Shown here one piece after another: positions 9,703 to 18,639 of a stretch of 64,000 bases of DNA. A program made the position numbers and the translations under genes. This stretch comes from Thiobacillus denitrificans DSM 12475 (GTDB lineage: Bacteria > Pseudomonadota > Gammaproteobacteria > Burkholderiales > Thiobacillaceae). Positions within the stretch are counted from its first letter, which is position 1, and the number at the start of each line of letters is the position of its first letter. The stretch spans positions 176,347-240,346 of the forward strand of contig NZ_AQWL01000001.1 in the NCBI RefSeq assembly GCF_000376425.1, in the 5' to 3' direction. The notes beneath the pieces are model-generated. The model was not told the DNA's origin, ran no database searches, and saw only the letters and a program-made list of their open reading frames with translations.

Positions 9703-9735
9703 CCTTTAGGCGCGTGGGATTCAAGCGCCTAAAGG
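9703..9735 (-). promoter_or_regulatory. hairpin overlapping the rsxA ribosome site
   Basis: A perfect 11-bp inverted repeat (CCTTTAGGCGC / GCGCCTAAAGG) with an 11-base loop sits immediately upstream of rsxA. Read on the minus strand, the 3' arm ends in AAAGG, the best Shine-Dalgarno candidate for the ATG at 9696. It could hide the ribosome site, or end transcription of the PDC-sensor gene upstream; no U run follows, so a simple intrinsic terminator is less likely. Confidence 0.5.
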
Positions 9736-9766
9736 TAGGGATATTGTTTGGCGCACGGCCGGCCGG

Positions 9767-10756
9767 TCAGCCGAGGGTTTTTCCGCTGGCCCAGAAATCG
9801 TAGCCCTTGATCAAAAATTCGTCCCAGGGCAGATAGTGCGAACCGTCGCACGAGAAGGTGAGGCCGATCATGCCATTGAAGATGTTGAGCGAACCCCCGC
9901 GCAGATAGAAGGTCTCGTCCATGAAGCGCAGCGCGCGCAGGGTGTCGAGCACCGGACGGATCTTGTCCCTGGGGACCGCGGCCGTGTTCGGGTAGGGGCG
10001 GCGCGGGTAGGTAAGGCAGGTGTCGGGGTCGGTCAGCGCGTCGATGTCGAGCAGCCGGTAGTAATACGGATCGTCGACCAGCCAGATGGTGGCGCGGCTG
10101 CTGGAAAAGTGCAGCTTGCCGTGGAACACGCCGCGATCGCTCATCAGCTCTTCCATCACGCCGAGCACGGTGTCGATGTTGAGGTCCATCTGGCTGTCGC
10201 TGCGGGTCTGGTGGAATACCGCGCCGCGGATTGCCGGGTCGCCCTTGATCTGCCGCCAGTTGGTGGGTTCGTCGTATAGCTGGCCGGTGATCGGCAGGTC
10301 GCGCAGGTCGAAGTCGGCGCCGACGAAGCCGAGCACCTCGCCATCGTCGTTGCGCACGATCTGGATCGCGGTGAGCGATGGCCGCTTCATGCGCAGGCTG
10401 ATATAGGCCTGCGACAGCAGAAAGCCCTGGTTTGGTACTGCTTCGTTCATGTAGGGGCGGTCGGAACGATCGCGCCCGAAATCCGTCTCGATCAGGCCTG
10501 TGTGGCTGATATTGTCGGAGAGCTGGATCGCATGGGTATCCAGCGCATACAGGTATTTGCACGCGGGCAGGGTCGTCAGCGCATGGCTCAGCGCGGCGTT
10601 GAGTCCGGCACGGCTCGGCCATGCCCGGCTGCACGCCTGTGCGGCCAGCGCCAGCGGCTCGCGCAGCATATTGGCGAGGGCGTCGCGCTGGTGGGCGACG
10701 CTTTCGGCGAGCGTGGTGGGGGACGGGGCGGAGTGGTGCGGGACAATGGGCTGCAT
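9767..10756 (-). CDS. PDC (Cache) sensor domain protein
   Basis: A 329-residue protein whose middle resembles PDC/Cache sensor domains (YLYALDTHAIQLSDNIS, DRSDRPYMNEAV, LTAIQIVRNDDGEVLGFVGADFDLRDL). Cache domains usually sense small ligands in the periplasm, yet no signal peptide or membrane helix is visible and no output domain follows. A stand-alone cytoplasmic sensor or ligand-binding protein is therefore likely. It lies 70 bp upstream of rsxA and 10 bp downstream of a HAD phosphatase gene. The ligand is unknown. Confidence 0.75.
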   Translation of the reverse strand: MQPIVPHHSAPSPTTLAESVAHQRDALANMLREPLALAAQACSRAWPSRAGLNAALSHALTTLPACKYLYALDTHAIQLSDNISHTGLIETDFGRDRSDRPYMNEAVPNQGFLLSQAYISLRMKRPSLTAIQIVRNDDGEVLGFVGADFDLRDLPITGQLYDEPTNWRQIKGDPAIRGAVFHQTRSDSQMDLNIDTVLGVMEELMSDRGVFHGKLHFSSSRATIWLVDDPYYYRLLDIDALTDPDTCLTYPRRPYPNTAAVPRDKIRPVLDTLRALRFMDETFYLRGGSLNIFNGMIGLTFSCDGSHYLPWDEFLIKGYDFWASGKTLG

Positions 10757-10766
10757 GGCGTGCGGC

Positions 10767-11435
10767 CTAGCTGTGACGCAGCGAAATCACCGGCCAGCCC
10801 TTGCCCTCGGCGTGGGCGCGCAAGGTGGGGTCGGGGTCGACGGCGACGGGATGGCGGACTTTTTCCAGCAGCGGCAGGTCGTTATGCGAGTCGCTGTAGA
10901 ACCAGCTGGTAGTGAGGCAGTCGAGGCGGGTGCCCTGGGTTTCGAGGAAGTGTTCGAGGCGGGTGACCTTGCCTTCGCGGAAGCAGGGGGTGCCGGCGAC
11001 TTCGCCGGTGAAGCGGCCGTCGCGCTGCTCGGGTTCGGTGGCGATCAGGTGCGGGATGCCGAATTCGCGCGCAATCGGCGCGGTGACGAAACTGTTGGTG
11101 GCGGTGATGACGGCGACCAGATCGGCTTCGCTGAGGTGCCTGTCGACCAGGTCGCGTGCGGCCTGGGTGATCATCGGCCTGATGCGCGTCTCCATGTATT
11201 CGGCGTGCCAGGCGTCGAGCTGTTCGCGCGTGTGGGTGGCGAGCGGGCGCAGGGCAAACGCGAGGAAGGCATGAATATCCAGCCGTCCGGCCTTGTAGTC
11301 TTCGTAGAACGCGCGGTTCTTGGCTTCGTAGTGGGCGCCGTCGACCACGCCCCTTGCGATGAGGAATTGACCCCATTCGTAGTCGGAGTCGCCGGCGAGC
11401 AGGGTGTTGTCGAGGTCGAACAGGACGAGATTCAT
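10767..11435 (-). CDS. HAD-IB family phosphatase
   Basis: A 222-residue cytoplasmic phosphatase of the haloacid dehalogenase superfamily, SerB-like IB subfamily. Motif I is FDLDNTLL near the N-terminus, motif II is the threonine/serine in VITATNSF, and the metal-binding motif is YSDSHNDLPLL. The ATG at 11435 is chosen because the nucleophile motif then sits at the usual position; an in-frame TTG lies 12 bp upstream. The substrate is not indicated, a phosphoserine-like or sugar phosphate being typical. Confidence 0.88.
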   Translation of the reverse strand: MNLVLFDLDNTLLAGDSDYEWGQFLIARGVVDGAHYEAKNRAFYEDYKAGRLDIHAFLAFALRPLATHTREQLDAWHAEYMETRIRPMITQAARDLVDRHLSEADLVAVITATNSFVTAPIAREFGIPHLIATEPEQRDGRFTGEVAGTPCFREGKVTRLEHFLETQGTRLDCLTTSWFYSDSHNDLPLLEKVRHPVAVDPDPTLRAHAEGKGWPVISLRHS

Positions 11436-11472
11436 ATTGGAATGCAAATTAAACGATTCAAGTTACAGGAAT

Positions 11473-12141
11473 TCAGGCGCGCGGAGCCTGGCCGCGGTCG
11501 CGCCAGAAGTCGCGCAGTTCATAGCAACTCCAGATCGCCATCGCCACATAATCGTTGCGGCTGGTCTGGCGCTCTGCTTCCGTCCATTCTTCGGGCGGCG
11601 TCATCAGCACATACAGCGGGTCGAGCATTTCGTCGACAAAGGCTTCGTCCTTGCTGTCCGGCGGCAGTTCCCAGTCGGCTTCCCAGTGTTCCACCACCTG
11701 CAGGAATCCGGCTGCCCACAGGCTGGCATAAGGCGGAACGCCTTCGGCACCGAGCGCGGCGGCCTCGTTTTTCGGCAGGTCGGCCAGCAGGCCTTCCCAG
11801 TCCATGATGAGCGGGGACAGCGCGCGCGGGTCGGCCAGGGTGTCGATCGGGGCGGCGAGCGCACGCGCGATCTCGTTCCAGCGGCGGCCGAGCAGCGCTT
11901 CGAAGCGGTCGTATTCCGCGGCACCGGCAAACAGCGTTGCGGGGGCGTCGTGCTCGAACAGCACCGGCAGATAGCTTTCCGCCGCAATCGGGCGTGGCGC
12001 GCATTGCAGGGCCGTGACGAAGCCGTCGACGCCTTCGAGCGACAGCGGCGCGTCGGTGCGCGCGGCGGCATCGTCGATCAGGTCGGCCAGTTCGGCGATA
12101 TCGTCGTCGCTGAGCGGTGCATTCTGGTTTCTGGTGGACAT
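11473..12141 (-). CDS. UPF0149 (YecA/YgfB) family protein
   Basis: A 222-residue protein of the UPF0149 family, recognised by LEGVDGFVTALQCAP, the acidic N-terminus and the region YASLWAAGFLQVVEHW. No C-terminal SEC-C zinc motif is present, unlike E. coli YecA. Start at MSTRNQNAPLS (12141). The gene lies 37 bp upstream of the HAD gene. Function unknown. Confidence 0.8.
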   Translation of the reverse strand: MSTRNQNAPLSDDDIAELADLIDDAAARTDAPLSLEGVDGFVTALQCAPRPIAAESYLPVLFEHDAPATLFAGAAEYDRFEALLGRRWNEIARALAAPIDTLADPRALSPLIMDWEGLLADLPKNEAAALGAEGVPPYASLWAAGFLQVVEHWEADWELPPDSKDEAFVDEMLDPLYVLMTPPEEWTEAERQTSRNDYVAMAIWSCYELRDFWRDRGQAPRA

Positions 12142-12197
12142 GGCAGGCTCGATGCGAAGGGCGCGGCAGCGCACGGGGCTTCGCGTAAAATTGATGG

Positions 12198-12866
12198 ATG
12201 AATTTTACCGCGCTTGTGCTGCCGCAATCATTACATCTGTTCGGCTGGCTGGGGCTGGCCTTTCTGGGCTGGCGCTGGCTGGTGTCGGGGGATTGGCGCA
12301 GGCTTGCGCAGCCGGCGCGTCTGAATCTGTTTCTGGGCGCCACCGTGGCGGTGCTGGCACTGTGGCAGATCCGCACCGGGGTGAAGCCGGGGCTGGCGTT
12401 CCATCTGTACGGCATTTCGGCCATGACGCTGATGTTCGGCTTCTGGCGCGCGAGCTTTGCCGGGGTGCTGGTTCTGCTGGCCAATGCGGTGTTCGGGCGC
12501 GGCAATCCGGTTACGCTGGGGATCGATGCGCTGCTGCAGGTGGCGCTGCCTGCAGCGGTGAGCTGGGGCGTATTCCGCCTGCTGGAACGCCGCCTGCCGA
12601 ATCATTTCTTCATTTATGTGCTGGGCAACGGATTTTTCGGTGCGGCGCTGGCCGTGGCGGCCGTCGGGCTGGCCACCACGGCGCTGATGGCGCTGGCCGG
12701 CGCCTATCCGCTCGACTACCTGCTGACGCAGTACACGCCGTATGCCGCGCTGCTGCTCGCCTGGGCCGAGGCATTTTCCACCGGCATGGCGATTACCATG
12801 ATGGCGGTATACCGTCCGGCCTGGCTGGAAACCTTCGATGACGCGCGGTATATCCAGAACAAGTAA
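12198..12866 (+). CDS. CbiM-like energy-coupling factor transporter permease
   Basis: A 222-residue membrane protein with about six hydrophobic segments and the CbiM-family region FHLYGISAMTLMFGFWRASFAG. CbiM proteins are the substrate-binding membrane parts of cobalt/nickel ECF transporters, but no ATPase or CbiQ gene is next to it and the usual N-terminal metal-binding histidine (MHIxxG) is absent. A transport role is thus uncertain. It is divergently transcribed from the UPF0149 gene with 56 bp between them. Confidence 0.7.
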   Translation: MNFTALVLPQSLHLFGWLGLAFLGWRWLVSGDWRRLAQPARLNLFLGATVAVLALWQIRTGVKPGLAFHLYGISAMTLMFGFWRASFAGVLVLLANAVFGRGNPVTLGIDALLQVALPAAVSWGVFRLLERRLPNHFFIYVLGNGFFGAALAVAAVGLATTALMALAGAYPLDYLLTQYTPYAALLLAWAEAFSTGMAITMMAVYRPAWLETFDDARYIQNK

Positions 12867-12874
12867 AGCTTTTA

Positions 12875-12977
12875 TCCGCGAAGGGCGCGAAGGAAACCCC
12901 ATCATTTTTTGGCCTGCTCATCCATCAGGCTCGAATCGGGTTGGTTTCTTTCGCCTTTCTTCGTGTTCCTTCGCGGA
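12875..12977. repeat. inverted repeat flanking the gap before hrpA
   Basis: Arms TCCGCGAAGG (12875-12884) and CCTTCGCGGA (12968-12977) are exact complements, and the flanks continue as imperfect matches (GCGCGAAGGAAACC versus GGTTTCTTTCGCCTTTC). The sequence resembles the CGCGAAGG/CCTTCGTG intergenic motif common in proteobacteria. It may end transcription of the CbiM-like gene; nothing else is seen in this gap. Confidence 0.5.
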
Positions 12978-12995
12978 CAATCCGGTTTTTGAATT

Positions 12996-15900
12996 TTGAG
13001 CCCCACCTTGCACATCACCTATCCCGACCTGCCGGTCAGCGCGCGTCGCGACGACATCCTCGCCGCGCTCAAGGCCAACCGCGTGCTGATCCTGTGCGGC
13101 GAGACCGGCTCGGGCAAGACCACGCAGATCCCCAAGATGTGCCTCGAAGCCGGCATCCGCCCCGGCCAGCTGATCGGCTGCACCCAGCCGCGCCGCATCG
13201 CCGCGCGTTCGGTGGCGGCGCGCATCGCGCAGGAACTGGGGTCGGAACTCGGCGGCCTGGTCGGCTACAAGGTGCGCTTCACCGACAAGGTGCGCCACGA
13301 CACCGCGGTCAAGGTGATGACCGACGGCATCCTGCTGGCCGAAAGCCAGGGCGACCCGCTGCTCTCCCGCTACGACACGATCATCATCGACGAAGCGCAC
13401 GAGCGCAGCCTCAACATCGATTTCCTGCTCGGCTACCTGAAGACGCTGGTCGAAAAGCGCGCCGACCTGCGCCTCGTCATCACCTCGGCGACCATCGACG
13501 CCGAACGCTTTTCCAGGCACTTCAACGACGCGCCGGTGATCGAGGTGTCGGGGCGGATGTACCCGGTGGAAATCCGCTGGCGGCCGGTCGAGCGCGACGA
13601 GCCTGCCACCCCGGCCAGGGGCGAGCGCGAAAAAAAGGACAAGGACGCACCGGACCTGATCGCCGCCATCCTCGACGCCACCGACGAGCTGGCGCGTCTG
13701 GGTCCCGGCGACATTCTGGTGTTCCTGCCGGGCGAGCGCGAGATCCGCGACACCGCCGAGGCGCTCAGAAAGCACCATCCGCCGGGCACCGAAATCCTGC
13801 CGCTGTTTTCCCGCCTGTCGGTGGCCGAGCAGGATGCGATCTTCAAGCCGACCAGCGCACTGCGCCGCATCGTGCTGGCGACCAACGTGGCGGAAACCTC
13901 GCTCACCGTGCCAGGTATCCGCTACGTGATCGACCCCGGCAGCGCGCGGGTAAAGCGCTATTCGGCGCGCAACAAGGTCGAGCAGCTGCTGATCGAGAAG
14001 GTTTCGCAGGCCTCGGCCAACCAGCGTGCCGGGCGCTGCGGGCGGGTGGCCGACGGCGTGTGCATCCGGCTGTACGACGAAGCCGACTTCGGCAATCGTC
14101 CAAGATTCACCGACCCCGAACTGCTGCGCTCCTCGCTGGCGGGCGTCATCCTGCGCATGAAGTCGCTTGGCTTGGGCGACGTGGTCGGCTTTCCCTTCAT
14201 CGACCCGCCAGGCACGCGTCTGGTGACCGACGGTTATCAGTTGCTGGCCGAGCTGCACGCGCTCGACGAGCAGGGCCAGCTGACCCAGATCGGCAGGAAA
14301 CTGGCGAAACTGCCGCTCGATCCGCGCATCGCGCGCATGCTGCTGGCGGCGGAACAGCAGCGCTGCGTCACCGAGGTACTGATCATCGCCAGCGCGCTGT
14401 CGGTGCAGGATCCGCGCGACCGCCCGATGGAGCGCGCGCAGGCGGCGGATGAAAAGCACAAATTATTTGCCGACGAGCGTTCCGACTTCATGGGCTGGCT
14501 CAGGCTGTGGCGCTGGTACGAGGAGCAGGTGCAGCACAAGAAAACCAACCGCCAGCTGCAGACGCTGCTGCAGGATCACTTCCTGTCGCCGCGGCGGATG
14601 CGCGAATGGCGCGACATCCACGGCCAGCTGCATGCGCAGATCGCCGAGCTGGGCCTGAAGGCGAACGACAAGCCCGCGGGCTACGACGCGATCCACCAGG
14701 CGCTGCTGACCGGTCTTCTCGGCAATATCGGCTTCAAGTCCGACGACGCGAAAGGTCGCCCCAAGCCAGGCGAGGGCAACTATCAGGGTGCGCGCGGCAT
14801 CAAGCTGTCGATCCACCCCGGCTCGGCGCTGGTGAAAAAGGCGCCGAAGTGGATCATGGCGGCTGAACTCACGGATACCGGCCGGCTGCTCGCACGCACG
14901 GTTGCCGAGGTGCGGCCGGAATGGATCGAGGCGGCGGGGCGCCATTTGTTGACGCGCATGTTCATCGAGCCGCACTGGGAGAAGGATGGCGCGCGCGTGG
15001 TGGCGTTCGAGCGCGTGAGCCTGTACGGCATCACCCTGGTGCCGCGGCGCAAGATCCACTACGGCCCCATCGATGCGGCACTGTCGCGCGAGCTGTTCAT
15101 CCGCGGTGCGTTGGTGGCAGGCGAATACGACACCAGGGCGCCGTGGTTCGCGCACAACCGCGCGCTCATCAAGGAAATCGAAGACCTCGAACACAAGGCA
15201 AGGAAATCGGGCGTGTGGCTGGACGAGGAACGTATCTTCCGCGTGTTCGACGCGCGCATCCCGGCCGGCCTCCACAACGGCGTGGCGTTCGAGAGCTGGC
15301 GTGCGGAAGCCGAAGCAGGCAACCCGAACATTCTGTTCCTGCAGCGCGCGGACATCCTCGGCGAGGGACTCGGCGCCGACCACGCGTTGTTTCCCGAGAC
15401 AATGGCGGTCGACGGCGTGGCGTGCCAGCTCAAATACCGCTTCGAACCCGGCCATGCGCTCGACGGCGTGACCCTGCGCCTGCCGCTGTATCTGCTCAAC
15501 CGGGTCGAAGCGGCGCAGGTCGACTGGCTGGTGCCTGGCCTGATCCGCGAGAAGCTCACCGCGCTGTTGAAATTCCTGCCCAAGGACAAGCGCCGCCCGC
15601 TGATTCCGCTGCCCGATGCGGTGACGGCATTTCTCTCGGCAGCGAAACCTGGCGAGCAGAGGCTGACCGAGGCGCTGGCCGCCTTCATCCGCAAGAGGAC
15701 CGGCGCCGACATTCATCCCGACGACTGGGCGGGCGAGTTGCCGGCGCACCTGAAGATGAATCTCAGCGTGATCGACGACAGCGGACAGGAGCTTGCCAGC
15801 GGCCGCGATCTTGCGAGCCTGCGCCAGCAGCTTGGCGGCGCGGCGCGCATCACCTACGGCGGCGGCACCGAGGACAGCGGGTTCGAGCGTAGCGGTCTTG

Positions 15901-16805
15901 CCGAATGGAATTTCGGCGACCTGCCCGCGCAGGTGAAATTCAGGCGCGACGGACGCGAGCTGACCGGCTACCCGGCGCTGGTCGACGATGGCGAGAGCGT
16001 CGACCTGCGCCTGCTCGATGCGGCCGACGTCGCGGAAAATGAGACCCGCCGCGGGATCGTGCGGCTGCTGCGCATCGCGCTGGCCGCGCAGTTCAGGCAG
16101 CTCGACAAGGATCTGTCGCGCGAAACCGCGCTGGCACTGAAATATCGCAACTTTGGCAGCGCCGAGCAGCTGCGCGCAGCCCTGATCGATGCGATCGCCG
16201 CGCGCGCGCTTTTGGGCGACGACGACACGCCGCGCGACGAAAAGCATTTCGGCAAGCAGAAGGAGCGCGCCAAACCCAGAATCTCCGTGGTGAAGCAGGC
16301 GCTCGTACGCGACGTGGCGGAGATACTCGACCTGCATGCGCAGGTGGCGGCGCGCCTCAACGCCAAGCCGCAGTTCACCGCGGTGATGCGCGACGAGCAC
16401 ACGCACCTGGCGGCGCTGGTATCGGCGGATTTCATCACCGCCACGCCGTGGGCGCGCCTGAAGGAGTTGCCGCGCTACCTGCGCGGCATCCTCAAGCGGC
16501 TGGAGAAGCTGCCCGCTGCCGAACAGCGCGACGCGCGCGCCATGGCGGGCGTGCTGACGCTGCAGAACAAGTACCTGGCGCGGCGTGACCAGGTGAAGGG
16601 CGCAGTATCCGCAAGGGGTACGCTGCCAGACACTCGCCTTTCAGGCGGTCCTGGCGCAGCCGCCGCCGCACTCGACGACTTCCGCTGGCAGCTGGAGGAG
16701 CTGCGCATCTCGCTGTTCGCCCAGGAACTGAAAACGCCGTATCCGGTGTCGGTCAAGCGGCTCGACAAAGTGTGGGACGAGCTTGCCAGGCAGCCCCTGG
16801 GTTGA
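12996..16805 (+). CDS. hrpA: ATP-dependent RNA helicase HrpA
   Basis: A 1269-residue DEAH-box helicase, close to the family length of about 1300. Motif I is GETGSGKTTQIPK, motif II DEAHERS, motif III SATID, motif V TNVAETSLTVPGIRYVIDPG and motif VI QRAGRCGRV; the HA2, OB-fold and DUF3418 regions follow. HrpA acts on RNA, in E. coli in fimbrial mRNA processing and stalled-ribosome rescue. No ATG lies near the 5' end; the TTG at 12996 is the most upstream plausible start, and TTG at 13008 is an alternative. The next gene begins only 8 bp downstream. Confidence 0.95.
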   Translation: MSPTLHITYPDLPVSARRDDILAALKANRVLILCGETGSGKTTQIPKMCLEAGIRPGQLIGCTQPRRIAARSVAARIAQELGSELGGLVGYKVRFTDKVRHDTAVKVMTDGILLAESQGDPLLSRYDTIIIDEAHERSLNIDFLLGYLKTLVEKRADLRLVITSATIDAERFSRHFNDAPVIEVSGRMYPVEIRWRPVERDEPATPARGEREKKDKDAPDLIAAILDATDELARLGPGDILVFLPGEREIRDTAEALRKHHPPGTEILPLFSRLSVAEQDAIFKPTSALRRIVLATNVAETSLTVPGIRYVIDPGSARVKRYSARNKVEQLLIEKVSQASANQRAGRCGRVADGVCIRLYDEADFGNRPRFTDPELLRSSLAGVILRMKSLGLGDVVGFPFIDPPGTRLVTDGYQLLAELHALDEQGQLTQIGRKLAKLPLDPRIARMLLAAEQQRCVTEVLIIASALSVQDPRDRPMERAQAADEKHKLFADERSDFMGWLRLWRWYEEQVQHKKTNRQLQTLLQDHFLSPRRMREWRDIHGQLHAQIAELGLKANDKPAGYDAIHQALLTGLLGNIGFKSDDAKGRPKPGEGNYQGARGIKLSIHPGSALVKKAPKWIMAAELTDTGRLLARTVAEVRPEWIEAAGRHLLTRMFIEPHWEKDGARVVAFERVSLYGITLVPRRKIHYGPIDAALSRELFIRGALVAGEYDTRAPWFAHNRALIKEIEDLEHKARKSGVWLDEERIFRVFDARIPAGLHNGVAFESWRAEAEAGNPNILFLQRADILGEGLGADHALFPETMAVDGVACQLKYRFEPGHALDGVTLRLPLYLLNRVEAAQVDWLVPGLIREKLTALLKFLPKDKRRPLIPLPDAVTAFLSAAKPGEQRLTEALAAFIRKRTGADIHPDDWAGELPAHLKMNLSVIDDSGQELASGRDLASLRQQLGGAARITYGGGTEDSGFERSGLAEWNFGDLPAQVKFRRDGRELTGYPALVDDGESVDLRLLDAADVAENETRRGIVRLLRIALAAQFRQLDKDLSRETALALKYRNFGSAEQLRAALIDAIAARALLGDDDTPRDEKHFGKQKERAKPRISVVKQALVRDVAEILDLHAQVAARLNAKPQFTAVMRDEHTHLAALVSADFITATPWARLKELPRYLRGILKRLEKLPAAEQRDARAMAGVLTLQNKYLARRDQVKGAVSARGTLPDTRLSGGPGAAAAALDDFRWQLEELRISLFAQELKTPYPVSVKRLDKVWDELARQPLG

Positions 16806-16812
16806 GTACGGT

Positions 16813-17385
16813 ATGCCTATGAGCGAACGCGTCTTCAACCTGCCCAACATCATAACCCTGGCGCGCCTGGCGGCGGTGCCGGTGGTCGGCTGGCTGATCC
16901 TGCAGCAGCGCTGGGAGGCGGCCTGCTGGCTGTTCCTCGCGGCTGCGGTGTCGGATGGCATCGATGGCCTGCTGGCGCGCTGGCTCCGGCAGATGACGCC
17001 GCTGGGCGCGGCGCTCGATACCGTCGCCGACAAGGCGCTGGGCCTGGTGACGCTGGTGATGCTGACGCTCGAAGAAGCGATCCCGATGTGGGTGACGCTG
17101 GCGATCCTGCTGCGCGACAGCATCATCGTGCTGGGTGCGCTGAGCTACCGCGGGTTGGCCGGCCATCTGGAAATCCATCCCACCTGGCTCGGCAAGACGC
17201 ATATGTTTGCCGAGTTTGCGCTGCTGACGCTGGTGCTGGCGGGCCTGGCCGGCCTGTTGGCGCTGGACGGCTGGCTGCTGCCGTTGTTCGGCATCGTGTT
17301 CGTCATTGCCGTGGTCTCCGGGGCGCAGTATGTCTGGATCTGGAGTGCCAAGGCGCGCGCAGCGGCCCGCTTCAAACCTCGCTGA
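16813..17385 (+). CDS. CDP-alcohol phosphatidyltransferase (PgsA-like)
   Basis: A 190-residue membrane enzyme carrying the full CDP-alcohol phosphotransferase signature D-x2-D-G-x2-A-R-x8-G-x3-D-x3-D (SDGIDGLLARW...LGAALDTVADK), with four or more hydrophobic segments. It probably makes phosphatidylglycerophosphate or cardiolipin from a CDP-diacylglycerol donor. Starts at 16813 or 16819 (ATGCCTATG) are equally possible. It sits 7 bp after hrpA and converges on the next gene with 4 bp between stops. Confidence 0.88.
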   Translation: MPMSERVFNLPNIITLARLAAVPVVGWLILQQRWEAACWLFLAAAVSDGIDGLLARWLRQMTPLGAALDTVADKALGLVTLVMLTLEEAIPMWVTLAILLRDSIIVLGALSYRGLAGHLEIHPTWLGKTHMFAEFALLTLVLAGLAGLLALDGWLLPLFGIVFVIAVVSGAQYVWIWSAKARAAARFKPR

Positions 17386-17389
17386 GGCG

Positions 17390-18601
17390 TCACTGAAAGG
17401 AAAGGCAGCGCTGGCGTTCCGACTCGCAGCCGGATTTGACCCGGTACATGGCGGCGTCGGCGGCGCGAATCAGTGCATCTTCGTCGCTTCCGTCGTCGGG
17501 ATACACCGCCTGACCTATGCTGGCGTTGATGCCCAGATGGAGGTCGTCAAAGCGGGTGCTGTGGGCCAGGCTATGTTCGATCTTGAGCGCAGCGGCGACG
17601 CAGTCGTGCCGCCCCTGCACGCCTTCCAGCAATACCACGAATTCGTCGCCGCCCAGACGCGCAACCGAGTCGGATTCGCGTACGCAATCCCGTAGCTGCT
17701 GTGCGACTTCCATCAACACGGCATCGCCGATGTGGTGGCCATGCCGGTCATTGATGTCCTTGAAGCGGTCCATGTCCACATACAGGATACCCACCTTGCC
17801 GCCATAGCGATGGGCGTGGCGGATCGCCTGCTGCAGGCGGTCATAAAACAGCCGCCGGTTGGCCAGTCCGGTGAGCGGGTCATGCGTGGCCTCTTCGCGC
17901 AGCGCTGCCCGTGAGCGCTCGAGCTCCATCATCTGTGCGTCTATCTGCCGCGATTTCTGGCCGATTTTTCGTAATGTATGCCTGGCGATCAGCAGGGCCA
18001 GGGCGACCGCCGCGATGCCGAATGCCAGCGTGAGCAGAAAAGTGCGCCGGTAGGTTTGCTGCGCCTGCTGCTGGGCGATGAAGTTGGCCTGCTGATACAG
18101 ATTACGCATATCGGCCAGTTGCAGGTTGAAGGCTTGCTGGATAGGGATAGCTTCCCGCATCAATACCCGGCGCGCGTCAGTGCTCAGCTCGGAGTTGAGC
18201 AGATCGATCACGCGACCCTGCACTAATTCGATGTCGTTGACCAGGCGGGTCTGGGTATCGAAGCTGCGTTGCTCGGCGGTGGAAAATCCCATCTGGCGCA
18301 GGGCATTGCGCCCGCTCCCGACGAGGAAACCGGCGCGGTTGAATTCCATGAAATGGGCATCGCGTTCGAACGGGTCGTCGGTAAGCGCCATGCGGAACAG
18401 GCTGTCGGTACGGATATGCGCCGCCACCTGAGTTTGCGTGATGAGATCGATCTTGCGGTTATGGTTCTCGACCACCGTGCGCATCTGCTCGCCCAGCGTT
18501 TGTAATTGCAGCAGTCCGTTCAATGCCAGCCCGCAGATCAGGACGATCAGCGTGACGAAGGCCGCTCCGGTGGTGAGGGAGAATCCGCGTTGCATAGGCA
18601 T
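17390..18601 (-). CDS. membrane-bound diguanylate cyclase
   Basis: A 403-residue protein: a membrane helix near residues 12-33, a periplasmic helical region of about 150 residues like four-helix-bundle sensors of chemoreceptors, a second membrane helix near 185-206, then a GGDEF domain. The signature GGDEF is intact, with an inhibition site RESD five residues before it, so it should make cyclic-di-GMP under control of a periplasmic signal. It stands alone, convergent with the phosphatidyltransferase gene. Confidence 0.92.
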   Translation of the reverse strand: MPMQRGFSLTTGAAFVTLIVLICGLALNGLLQLQTLGEQMRTVVENHNRKIDLITQTQVAAHIRTDSLFRMALTDDPFERDAHFMEFNRAGFLVGSGRNALRQMGFSTAEQRSFDTQTRLVNDIELVQGRVIDLLNSELSTDARRVLMREAIPIQQAFNLQLADMRNLYQQANFIAQQQAQQTYRRTFLLTLAFGIAAVALALLIARHTLRKIGQKSRQIDAQMMELERSRAALREEATHDPLTGLANRRLFYDRLQQAIRHAHRYGGKVGILYVDMDRFKDINDRHGHHIGDAVLMEVAQQLRDCVRESDSVARLGGDEFVVLLEGVQGRHDCVAAALKIEHSLAHSTRFDDLHLGINASIGQAVYPDDGSDEDALIRAADAAMYRVKSGCESERQRCLSFQ

Positions 18602-18639
18602 AGACGCTTGTGCTCAGGCCATTATTGATATCTAGTCCA

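Noticed and set aside
12918..16406. Long minus-strand frames (513 and 647 codons) opposite hrpA
   Set aside because: Shadows of the HrpA codon pattern; no recognisable protein features.
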